Origin: Arthrobacter sp. ERGS1:01
GTDB lineage: Bacteria > Actinomycetota > Actinomycetes > Actinomycetales > Micrococcaceae
Length of the DNA stretch: 64,000 nucleotides
Assembly (NCBI RefSeq): GCF_001281315.1
Contig: NZ_CP012479.1
Location: 1,054,001-1,118,000 of the forward strand
Direction of reading: 5' to 3'
Shown: piece by piece, positions 17,991 through 25,470 of the stretch
Numbering within the stretch: the stretch's first letter is position 1
Layout: each line of letters opens with the position of its first letter
Translations under genes and position numbers: made by a program
Notes under the pieces: model-generated
Database searches by the model: none
The model's input: the letters and a program-made list of their open reading frames with translations, nothing else
What the model was told of the DNA's origin: nothing

Positions 17991-18034
17991 AAACTGACCC
18001 GCAGCGGCCTCGCCGTTGCGGGTCAGTTTTGTTT
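17991..18034. terminator. Terminator of sigA
   Basis: A 17-bp stem with one G-T pair and a five-base loop, followed on the plus strand by TTTTGTTT. The stop codon of the convergent LuxR-type gene (18023-18025) lies inside the right arm, so the two genes share the structure. Confidence 0.85.
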
Positions 18035-21000
18035 AAGGGCGTGGGCGGCCGCCTCGGTGCGGCTTGCGGCGCCGAGCTTGCGCATGATGGCCGACACATG
18101 GACGCTGACGGTCTTGCCACTGATGAAGAGCTGCTCGCCGATCTGCTTGTTTGTCAGTCCCTCGGCCACGAGGGCCAGCACCTGCGCTTCCCGGCCCGTG
18201 AGGGAGTCGTCGTTGGGGCGGGTGTTGCGCCCGTCCAGCACCAGCCCGCTCCGCTGCGCAAAGTCCCGGGCCATCCCCACCAGAAGACCGGCGCCGAGGG
18301 TTTCGGCCCCGTCGCGGGCGGCCCGTAATGCCTCGGTGGCGAGCTGGCGGTTGCCGGCGCCGTATTCGGCCTGTCCCGTGCGCAGCGAGATGTAGAGCCG
18401 CAGATGGGCGGGCAAGGTGTCCGCCACGGTCAGCGCGTGCTTCCACAGGGCCGGCTCGGAGCCGTCGCCGCCAGGCCCGCCCAACTCGGCCTCGAACAGT
18501 GCCGACCAGCCCGCAAACGTTGGCCAGAACGAACAGTTGGCCAGCAACTCACGCATGCGTGGTTCGGCGTCATCGGCGGTGGCCAGGCCGGCGGCGCGGC
18601 GGGCGGCCAGTATCCGGGCTACGACCGCCAGCAGCGGAAGGTCGTAGCCGGGCAGTGACTTGAAATCCTTGCCCAGGATGGAACTTACCTCGTGCCAGGC
18701 GCCGTCAAGGTCGCCACGGACCCACGCCTGCTCACCCGCAAGCGCCATGAACGGCAGGCTGGACTGCGACTCCACCCCGGCCAGTTTGCGCAACAACGGC
18801 CTCCACCGGTTCAACACCGCCTCGACGCTGGGAAGGTCCCCGCCCCACAGCAGCGAAAAGATCCGTGAGCGCAGCAGGTAGCCGTGAAAGGCCCGGGGCG
18901 GGGAAAGCGCCAGGATCCTCGTGAGCAATTCACCGGCCCGGGCCCAGTCGCCCCGGGCAAACAGCGGTTCGACGGCGTTGGAGGAGAGCAGGGCGCCCGT
19001 GGTGCGTTCCACGCCCAGTGCCCGGGCGCTCTCGATGCCGTCCTCGGCAACCCGGATGGACTCGTCGTAGAGGCCCATCAGGTGCAGGATGTCGGAGTAG
19101 TTGACCCGGAATCGCAGGAGCGCGTCGGCATCTCCCTCCGCCAGGGCCTCGGCGGCCTCGATGTCCTCCCGGCCGCCGGAGACGTCCCCGGACATAATCC
19201 GGGTGACGCCGCGCAAATTGGACGCGACGGAGCGCTCGGCCGGGTTGCCGATGGCCGTCGAAAGCTCAAGGGCCTCGGTGGCTACCTCGACGGCCAGGCC
19301 AAGATCGGCCTCCAACATGTAACGGGCCGCCAAACGGTTCAGGAGGGACGCGCGCAGATCTTCATCGGATCCCGGCGGGGTCAGCTCAAGGGCGCGGAGC
19401 AGCAGCGGGACCGAACCGGTTTGGGCGTTGAACGCCAGGTAGCGTGACTGGTCGGCCAGGAGCTTGGCGAGGGCCGGACCGGTGGCGCCGCCGTCGGCCA
19501 CCGCCAGCCGGATCATGGCCAGGGACCGTTCGCCGTCGCCGGCCAGGTTGTGGGCCGAGGCAGTCCGGCCCATCAGGGCAAAGCGCGGCATGCCGGCCAC
19601 CCCCTCGGCGTCGGCCACCCTGTCCCACAGGTCCAGGGCGCGCTCACCCATGCGCGCGGCCGTCGAATACGCGTAGCTGCATTCGGCGTCGCCCATCGCC
19701 GCGATGGAGGCCCCGAAGGACTTCTCCGGAACGTTGGCGGCATGCCAGTGGTAGGCGATTTCGGCCGAATCGCGGCGTGTGGTGGCGCCGTCCTCCATGA
19801 CCTCGGCATAGCGGGTGTGGAATCTGGTGCGTTCGCCGGGGAGCAGGTCGGCGTGGATCGCCTCCCGGAGCAACGCATGGCCAAATGCGTAGCAGCTCCC
19901 GTCAAGGTGCAGCAGGTTGGCGTGCAATGCCCCACGGGCGGCGGAATCGAAGTCCGCCGCGGCCCGGTCGTAGGCCCCCAGCGCCTGGGGGTGCGGCACG
20001 CTGACACCCCCGGCGGCGACGACGCGCAGGAAGTACTGGACGGGCTCGTCCAGGCGCTCATACCGGGCCAGGAGCAGGTCCCGCAGGTTGGTAGGCAGCT
20101 CCCCGGCCGCCTCGACGTCGCCGAGCCCCAGCAGCTCCTCCACGAAGAACGGGATTCCGTCACTGCGCATGTAGACGTTTTCCACGAGCCCGTAGCTTGC
20201 CATGCGCCCCGTGATGGCCTCGATCTGGCTGCGCACGTGGTCCTTGTCCAACCGCCCGAGCCGGATGTTCTTGGCAAAGCGGCCGCGTTCGACCTCGGAG
20301 AGGAAGTCACGCAGCGGATGGCCGCGACCGACGTCGTCGCTGCGGTAGGTCAGGGCCAGCAGGAACTTCCCGCCGCCGAAGGCACGCAGGATGAAGCGGA
20401 GCACGGCCAGGGTGGCGTCGTCTGCCCAGTGCAGGTCCTCAATGACGACGACGGTCGGCTGGGTGGCGCTGGCATGCTCGAGGATCGTGGCGACCACTTC
20501 AAGGATCCGGTTGCCGTTGGGCCGCCCGCCCGGTCCCGGCCCAATCTCGGGCAGGAGCAGGGACAGGGCGTCGCCGCCCGGCCCGGCGAAGTCGACCACG
20601 GCCTCCAAACCCACCTGGGTGGCCAGGGACCGCAACACCGCCGTGATGGGTGCGTAGGGCGGTGCCAGCTGGCCCAGGTCCACGCACTGGCCGGTGATGA
20701 TGCGGGTTTCCGCGGGAACGCCGGCCACGAACTCGTGCAGCAGGCGTGTCTTGCCCAGCCCCGCCTCGCCGCCAATGACCACAGCCTGGGGAGAGCCTGC
20801 GGCCGCGAGCCCGTAGGAGTCGTTGAGGGCACGTAGCTCGTCGTCGCGGCCGATCATTCGGGCGCTTGCCTGCGGGGTTTGCATCATCCAATCCTGCCAC
20901 GCCTGGCCCTGTCCGCGGGGTCCCGGCACCTGCACGATCGCCTCAGCCCATGGGGTGCTGCCGTGCAGGGCCGGGGCTTGGTGGAACGTGCGGGTCCACG

Positions 21001-21139
21001 CCCGGTGCCAGCGCCCGGGCGTCACGCGGGCCCGTTGGTTGTTTGCCTTGATTTCCGCCAGGAGCCTGCGCCGTTGCGCGGCAAGCTGCAGTTCGGTGTC
21101 GCGTTGCCGGGCGATCGTCAGCACCATGAAGTCGTTCAT
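18023..21139 (-). CDS. Large ATP-binding LuxR family regulator (LAL type), 1038 aa
   Basis: A large STAND-type ATPase regulator. The ATPase begins near residue 95 (MIGRDDEL), with a Walker A motif at 123-131 (GGEAGLGKT) and a Walker B region VVVIEDLHWADD. A long alpha-helical, TPR-like middle follows. The C-terminal LuxR helix-turn-helix (LTGREAQVLALVAEGLTNKQ) contacts DNA. Ligand binding to the middle normally triggers ATP-driven activation in this class. The first 90 residues are not usual for the family: a charged helix (ARQRDTELQLAAQRRRLLAE) and a basic Trp-containing stretch, resembling a separate small protein joined on. The start is the ATG at 21139, with AAAGGG nine bases upstream; an ATG three codons earlier has no room for a ribosome site. 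Target genes are unknown. Confidence 0.88.
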   Translation of the reverse strand: MNDFMVLTIARQRDTELQLAAQRRRLLAEIKANNQRARVTPGRWHRAWTRTFHQAPALHGSTPWAEAIVQVPGPRGQGQAWQDWMMQTPQASARMIGRDDELRALNDSYGLAAAGSPQAVVIGGEAGLGKTRLLHEFVAGVPAETRIITGQCVDLGQLAPPYAPITAVLRSLATQVGLEAVVDFAGPGGDALSLLLPEIGPGPGGRPNGNRILEVVATILEHASATQPTVVVIEDLHWADDATLAVLRFILRAFGGGKFLLALTYRSDDVGRGHPLRDFLSEVERGRFAKNIRLGRLDKDHVRSQIEAITGRMASYGLVENVYMRSDGIPFFVEELLGLGDVEAAGELPTNLRDLLLARYERLDEPVQYFLRVVAAGGVSVPHPQALGAYDRAAADFDSAARGALHANLLHLDGSCYAFGHALLREAIHADLLPGERTRFHTRYAEVMEDGATTRRDSAEIAYHWHAANVPEKSFGASIAAMGDAECSYAYSTAARMGERALDLWDRVADAEGVAGMPRFALMGRTASAHNLAGDGERSLAMIRLAVADGGATGPALAKLLADQSRYLAFNAQTGSVPLLLRALELTPPGSDEDLRASLLNRLAARYMLEADLGLAVEVATEALELSTAIGNPAERSVASNLRGVTRIMSGDVSGGREDIEAAEALAEGDADALLRFRVNYSDILHLMGLYDESIRVAEDGIESARALGVERTTGALLSSNAVEPLFARGDWARAGELLTRILALSPPRAFHGYLLRSRIFSLLWGGDLPSVEAVLNRWRPLLRKLAGVESQSSLPFMALAGEQAWVRGDLDGAWHEVSSILGKDFKSLPGYDLPLLAVVARILAARRAAGLATADDAEPRMRELLANCSFWPTFAGWSALFEAELGGPGGDGSEPALWKHALTVADTLPAHLRLYISLRTGQAEYGAGNRQLATEALRAARDGAETLGAGLLVGMARDFAQRSGLVLDGRNTRPNDDSLTGREAQVLALVAEGLTNKQIGEQLFISGKTVSVHVSAIMRKLGAASRTEAAAHALKQN

Positions 21140-21251
21140 TGTCCTCATCCCTTTCCTTGGATGACTCCATTTTTGTCCGGGCGGGGGTGTGCCAACATCG
21201 GGTGCTTGACCTATCTTTTGCCGTATCCCGGCGGGCTAAGGCACCCCGGCA

Positions 21252-21269
21252 GCCTAAGGCGCCTTAGGC
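21252..21269. promoter_or_regulatory. 18-bp perfect palindrome upstream of the LuxR-type gene
   Basis: GCCTAAGGCGCCTTAGGC is a perfect palindrome. A related half-site (CTAAGGC) lies about 20 bases away at about 21235-21241. The site lies about 113 bases upstream of the regulator's start, so it is a candidate operator, perhaps for autoregulation. It also lies just beyond the terminator of the zinc-ribbon gene. Confidence 0.45.
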
Positions 21270-21278
21270 CCGTGGGCA

Positions 21279-21315
21279 CAAAAAAGTGGGGCCCCGGAAA
21301 ATCCGGGGCCCCACT
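21279..21315 (-). terminator. Terminator of the zinc-ribbon gene
   Basis: A 14-bp perfect stem (AGTGGGGCCCCGGA arm) with an AAA loop, followed on the minus strand by a run of six T. This is a classic intrinsic terminator 15 bases after the stop. Confidence 0.92.
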
Positions 21316-21330
21316 GTGTCGTGCGTGCAA

Positions 21331-21555
21331 TCAGTCGACGGGGACCGGCGCCTTTTCGGTCAGGCGGGCGGTTTCGTCGTGCCACATCGAAGACAACGGC
21401 TTGAGCGAGGCTTCAACGGCGCGGGCGTGGTGACCGCAGAACAGAAGCTCGCCGCCGGAGGATTCCAGCACAACCCGGACGTACGCTTGTGCGCCGCAAC
21501 GGTCGCAACGATCCATCGTGTTCAGCTCGGGGCTGGCAATGGCGGTGGTAGTCAT
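21331..21555 (-). CDS. Small zinc-ribbon-like protein (DUF7455 type), 74 aa
   Basis: A short protein with CDRCGAQAYV near the N-terminus and LLFCGHHA about 20 residues later. The two CxxC/CxxH-like pairs suggest one bound zinc. Homologues are widespread in actinobacteria, usually near sigA or the second gyrB-type gene as here; the function is unknown. Translation signals are excellent: AAAGGAGG five bases before the ATG. An AT-rich TATAT hexamer lies about 30-35 bases upstream. It has its own strong terminator, so it is an independent, probably well-expressed unit. It is divergent from parE. Confidence 0.85.
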   Translation of the reverse strand: MTTTAIASPELNTMDRCDRCGAQAYVRVVLESSGGELLFCGHHARAVEASLKPLSSMWHDETARLTEKAPVPVD

Positions 21556-21762
21556 GATGGCCTCCTTTGTAAGATCTTGGTACCCATATAACCATTATTC
21601 GTAGCGGTTCCATCCTTGGATGGCCCCACTTTCGCTTACCGCGTAGCTGTGGCGCCCGGCACGCCTGTCAGCGGCCGCATGGTTGACGCGTTAACCTTGA
21701 GTGGGCGCCCAATGACCGCCCGTCCCCATCGCAGACCCACCGTCACAAGGAGCACGCCAGCC

Positions 21763-23874
21763 GTGGCACGAATGAATTCCGACTACAACGCCCGCCACCT
21801 TTCCGTCCTGGAGGGTTTGGAAGCGGTTCGGAAGCGCCCCGGCATGTACATCGGCTCCACCGACTCCCGCGGCCTCATGCACTGCCTGTGGGAGATCATC
21901 GACAACTCCGTCGATGAGGCGCTTGCCGGCTACGGCCAAAACATCCTGGTGATCCTGCACAAGGACAATTCCGTCGAGGTGCACGACGACGGCCGCGGCA
22001 TTCCCGTCGACGTCGAACCCAAGACGGGCCTCACCGGCCTGGAGGTGGTGCTGACCAAGCTGCACGCCGGCGGCAAGTTCGGCGGCTCCTCCTACGCCGC
22101 CTCGGGCGGCCTGCACGGTGTGGGCGCCAGCGTGGTCAACGCCCTCTCGGCCCGCATGGATGCCCAGGTGGACCGCGGCGGCAAGACCTACCAGATGAGT
22201 TTCCGGCGCGGCGAGCCCGGCCACTTCAAGGACTCGGGCAGGACCCTGAGCCCCACCGTGGACTTTGAACCGTTCATCGAGAATTCAAGCCTTGACATTG
22301 TCGGCACCACCAAGCGCGGCGTCACCGGCACCCGGATCCGGTACTGGGCCGACCGGCAGATCTTCACGGCCGACGCCAAGTTCTCCTACGACGAACTCTC
22401 CGCCCGCGCCCGCCAGACCTCGTTCCTTGTGCCGGGGCTGAAGATCACCGTCCGCGACGAACGCCGGCTCCCCGGCACGCCGGGGGAGTTCGCCGCACAC
22501 GAGGAAGTGTTCCACCACGACGGCGGCCTGTCCGAGTTCGTGGACTTCCTGGCCGTGGGCGGGGCCGTGACGGACATTTGGCGGCTCCAGGGCCACGGTT
22601 CCTTCACCGAAACCGTGCCCGTGCTCAACGCCGAGGGCCACATGGAAAGCACCGCCGTGGCCCGCGACTGCGAGGTGGACATCGCGCTACGCTGGGGCGT
22701 CGGCTACGACACCACGATGCGCAGCTTCGTGAACATCATCGCCACCCCCAAGGGCGGCCGGCACCAGGAAGGTTTCGAGCAGGCCCTGCTCAAGACGTTC
22801 CGCAAGGTCATCGAGACCAACGCCCGCAAGCTCAAGGCCGGCAACGACAAGATCGAAAAGGACGACGTCATGGCCGGCCTGACGGCCGTGCTGACAGTGC
22901 GCCTGGCCGAGCCCCAGTTCGAGGGCCAGACCAAGGAAATCCTGGGCACCCCGGCCGTGAAGAACATCGTGGCCAAGGTGGTGGAGAAGGAGCTGAAGGC
23001 GAAGCTCGAATCCACCCAGCGCGCCGACAAGGCGCAGGCCGCCACGCTGCTGGAAAAAGTGGTGTCCGAGATGAAATCGCGCATCTCCGCCCGCGTCCAC
23101 AAGGAAACCCAGCGCCGAAAGAACGCCCTGGAGACCTCCTCGCTGCCCACCAAGCTGGCGGACTGCCGCAGCAGCGACGTCAAGAAGAGCGAACTGTTCA
23201 TCGTCGAGGGTGACAGCGCGCTTGGCACCGCCAAGCTGGCGCGCTCCTCCGACTTCCAGGCGCTGCTGCCCATCCGCGGGAAGATCCTCAACGTCCAAAA
23301 AGCGTCGGTGGGGGACATGCTGGCCAACGCCGAATGCGCCGCGCTCATCCAGGTGGTCGGCGCCGGTTCGGGCCGCAGCTTCGACCTGGAGGCCGCCCGT
23401 TACGGCAAGGTGATCCTGATGACCGACGCCGACGTCGACGGCGCCCACATCCGCACCCTGCTGCTGACGCTGTTTTTCCGCTACATGCGCCCCATGATCG
23501 ATGAAGGGCGCGTGTTTGCGGCCGTCCCGCCGCTGCACCGGGTGGAGGTGGTCAACGCCGGAGCCAAACCCAACGAGATGGTCTACACCTACTCCGAGAA
23601 GGAGCTCCACACGCTCCTGGCCAAGCTGGAGAAAACGAACAAGCAGTACAAGAAGCCGATCCAGCGCTACAAGGGCTTGGGTGAGATGGACGCCGAACAG
23701 CTGGCCGAAACCACCATGGACCCGCGCCACCGCATGCTGCGCCGGGTCACCAGCGCCGACGCCGACCGTGCCGAGCACACCTTCGAGCTGCTCATGGGCT
23801 CCGACGTGGCACCGCGCAAGGAATTCATCGTGGCCGGCAGCGAGTACCTCGACGCCGACCGCATTGACGCGTAA
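21763..23874 (+). CDS. parE: DNA topoisomerase IV subunit B (second GyrB-type protein), 703 aa
   Basis: ATPase subunit of a type IIA topoisomerase. The GHKL ATPase motifs are present (EIIDNSVDEA, DGRGIPV, GLHGVGASVVNALS). The C-terminal TOPRIM has E482 in EGDSALGTAK and the acidic D555-A-D557 in MTDADVDGAH. The fold ends with IQRYKGLGEMD, common to GyrB and ParE. The sequence EGDSALGTAK differs from the EGDSAGGSAK of true GyrB, and dnaA/recF/gyrA are not neighbours, so this is a second, ParE-like copy. Its partner is the ParC-like gene at 33108-35726. The start is the GTG at 21763 with AAGGAG ten bases before it; the frame upstream lacks family similarity. Confidence 0.93.
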   Translation: MARMNSDYNARHLSVLEGLEAVRKRPGMYIGSTDSRGLMHCLWEIIDNSVDEALAGYGQNILVILHKDNSVEVHDDGRGIPVDVEPKTGLTGLEVVLTKLHAGGKFGGSSYAASGGLHGVGASVVNALSARMDAQVDRGGKTYQMSFRRGEPGHFKDSGRTLSPTVDFEPFIENSSLDIVGTTKRGVTGTRIRYWADRQIFTADAKFSYDELSARARQTSFLVPGLKITVRDERRLPGTPGEFAAHEEVFHHDGGLSEFVDFLAVGGAVTDIWRLQGHGSFTETVPVLNAEGHMESTAVARDCEVDIALRWGVGYDTTMRSFVNIIATPKGGRHQEGFEQALLKTFRKVIETNARKLKAGNDKIEKDDVMAGLTAVLTVRLAEPQFEGQTKEILGTPAVKNIVAKVVEKELKAKLESTQRADKAQAATLLEKVVSEMKSRISARVHKETQRRKNALETSSLPTKLADCRSSDVKKSELFIVEGDSALGTAKLARSSDFQALLPIRGKILNVQKASVGDMLANAECAALIQVVGAGSGRSFDLEAARYGKVILMTDADVDGAHIRTLLLTLFFRYMRPMIDEGRVFAAVPPLHRVEVVNAGAKPNEMVYTYSEKELHTLLAKLEKTNKQYKKPIQRYKGLGEMDAEQLAETTMDPRHRMLRRVTSADADRAEHTFELLMGSDVAPRKEFIVAGSEYLDADRIDA

Positions 23875-23883
23875 TCCCCGCCG

Positions 23884-24834
23884 CTAGGGCAGGATGCCGG
23901 GCACGATCAACAGGGCCGTCGGCAAAGCCAGCACCAGCACGGCGCCGGCCACGATCAGGGCCTGGGGTCCGGTGCCCAGGGCGGGCGTTGGGTTAAGCAA
24001 CCGGCCCAGCCGGGCAGACGTCGTCGCCGGAGTGTCAATCTTGTCCGCATCCCCGCCCACCAGCGCCGCGGCGGGCAGCTGGGCCGAACCGCTGGCCACC
24101 AGCGCGATCGCCGTGACCAGGGTGGACTTGCTCACCGAACGCAGGGCGACGTCGTCGGCCATGATCTCGATCAGCGAGGACACGGCCCGCTGGGCCAGCT
24201 TGGAGGTGGGCAGCCACGGCAGGGCCGACCGCCAGGCGGCGAAGGCCCACAGCAACAGGTGATGGCGTTGGGCCAGGTGGGTTTCCTCGTGCAGCAGCAC
24301 GGCCCGCAGCTCCTCCTCGGACAGGAGCGTCATGAGCCCGTCGGAGAGCACCGTGACGGAGCGGGAACCGCCCGGCAGGCAGTAGGCGACGGGCGCTTCG
24401 TGGCTAATGACCAGGGTGTCCGGCCGGTCGCTGGAGGGGGAGCTGAGCAGGTGCAGCAGTTCGCGGTGGCGGCGGCGCTGGCGGTTGATGCGGAAGTAGG
24501 TCAGCCACAGCGTGAACAACAGGTGTGCCGTGAGCAGGGCGGCGGCGCTGAGCGCAAACGCGTGGGTGATGCCCAGAGTGTCCAGGGACTCCTGGCCCAG
24601 AGCCACCTCGACGAGCCCGTGCAGCCCCTCAACAAGGTTCGCCCCGAGCGGGACCAGGCCGTAGCAGAGCATGGCGCCGATCATGGAAAGCCCACCGGCA
24701 AGGGCTATGGACTGCCACAGCACCATCGCCGCGAACGGTGCGCGCGCCGGCCAGTGCGCGCGCGAAAGGAAGACGGGCACCGGCCACGCAAGGGCGACGG
24801 CCAGGCCCGCAAGGAACCACGAGGTCCAAAACAT
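23884..24834 (-). CDS. M56 family membrane metallopeptidase (BlaR1/MecR1-type), 316 aa
   Basis: A polytopic membrane zinc peptidase. Three to four N-terminal helices (about 5-25, 35-60, 90-115) precede a cytoplasmic loop with the zinc motif HEETH (182-186) and the third-ligand region EIMADD (223-228). Another helix lies near the C-terminus (about 290-312). Proteins of this family sense a signal and cleave a BlaI-type repressor. This one lacks the extracellular penicillin-binding sensor domain of BlaR1, so beta-lactams are unlikely to be its direct signal. The gene follows the BlaI-type gene by 44 bases in the same direction, forming the usual repressor-protease pair. It is convergent with parE. 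Confidence 0.9.
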   Translation of the reverse strand: MFWTSWFLAGLAVALAWPVPVFLSRAHWPARAPFAAMVLWQSIALAGGLSMIGAMLCYGLVPLGANLVEGLHGLVEVALGQESLDTLGITHAFALSAAALLTAHLLFTLWLTYFRINRQRRRHRELLHLLSSPSSDRPDTLVISHEAPVAYCLPGGSRSVTVLSDGLMTLLSEEELRAVLLHEETHLAQRHHLLLWAFAAWRSALPWLPTSKLAQRAVSSLIEIMADDVALRSVSKSTLVTAIALVASGSAQLPAAALVGGDADKIDTPATTSARLGRLLNPTPALGTGPQALIVAGAVLVLALPTALLIVPGILP

Positions 24835-24878
24835 ATAAGCAAATCTACCGTGTCGGGACGGCCGGTACTGCGGCCCGG

Positions 24879-25250
24879 CTAGTGCCCGAGCAGCTTGCGC
24901 AGGGTCTCGGCCTCGCCCTCGCTGACGGTGCCGATGAAGCGTGCCAGGACCGCCTCCCGGTCCGGCGCCGAGCCCAGCACCTCGAGCATGAGCTCGGCCG
25001 TGTGGTCGGCGCGGCTCGTGACGGCGCGGTAGCGGTGCGGGCGGGAGGAACGCTCACGTTCCACCAGCCCCTTCTTCTCCAGCCGCGAGAGCACCGTCAG
25101 GACGGTGGTGACGGCCAGCGGCCGGGAATCGGCCTCGGTTGAGGACGGCCGCTGCGAGAGCAGGTCACGCAGGATGTTGGCCGTAATGGCCTCCTGGTGC
25201 TCCCACAAGAGATCCATCACGGCCCGTTCAAGGTCCCCAAGAGTCGCCAT
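24879..25250 (-). CDS. BlaI/MecI/CopY family transcriptional repressor, 123 aa
   Basis: A winged-helix repressor of the BlaI family. The family's opening is clear (LGDLERAVMDLLWEHQE), followed by the recognition region AVTTVLTVLSRLEKKGLV and the wing ERERSSRPHRYRAV. The C-terminal half should be the dimerisation region. The start is the ATG at 25250 with GGAAGGAT five bases before it; the open frame further upstream is not part of the family. It is co-transcribed with the M56 peptidase, its likely inactivator. Two TACA/TGTA-type palindromes lie in the divergent gap, close to cydA, so the neighbouring cytochrome bd genes are the best candidate targets. Confidence 0.93.
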   Translation of the reverse strand: MATLGDLERAVMDLLWEHQEAITANILRDLLSQRPSSTEADSRPLAVTTVLTVLSRLEKKGLVERERSSRPHRYRAVTSRADHTAELMLEVLGSAPDREAVLARFIGTVSEGEAETLRKLLGH

Positions 25251-25373
25251 GTCAGATCCTTCCCCACTGTCTTTCTTGTTGCCGTACTTCATCAAAAGTC
25301 TGTCCGGCACGAACGGCCCGACCCTAAACTGTGGGTCAGGCGACGTTTTGCCGTTACGACAAATGTACAGGTT

Positions 25374-25403
25374 TTGACAGCAATGTTCTACACGGGGTAG
25401 AAC
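25374..25403 (+). promoter_or_regulatory. Candidate cydA promoter
   Basis: TTGACA at 25374-25379 is followed after 18 bases by TAGAAC at 25398-25403. The first palindromic box overlaps the spacer and the -10 hexamer, so a bound repressor would block polymerase. The -10 is a weak match to consensus. Confidence 0.5.
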
Positions 25404-25428
25404 TTGAACTTCTACATGTTGTAGAAAG
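25385..25428. promoter_or_regulatory. Two tandem palindromic operators, TTCTACA-N3-TGTAGAA type
   Basis: Box 1 (25385-25403, GTTCTACACGGGGTAGAAC) and box 2 (25409-25428, core TTCTACATGTTGTAGAA) have the same design, and their centres are 24 bases apart. BlaI/MecI operators are palindromes with TACA and TGTA cores, so the neighbouring BlaI-type protein is the likely ligand. They lie 42-86 bases before the cydA start and about 135 bases before blaI. Confidence 0.65.
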
Positions 25429-25470
25429 TTTCTTGGGGCTCGGCGCCTATACGCGGATTGAGGGAAGTTG

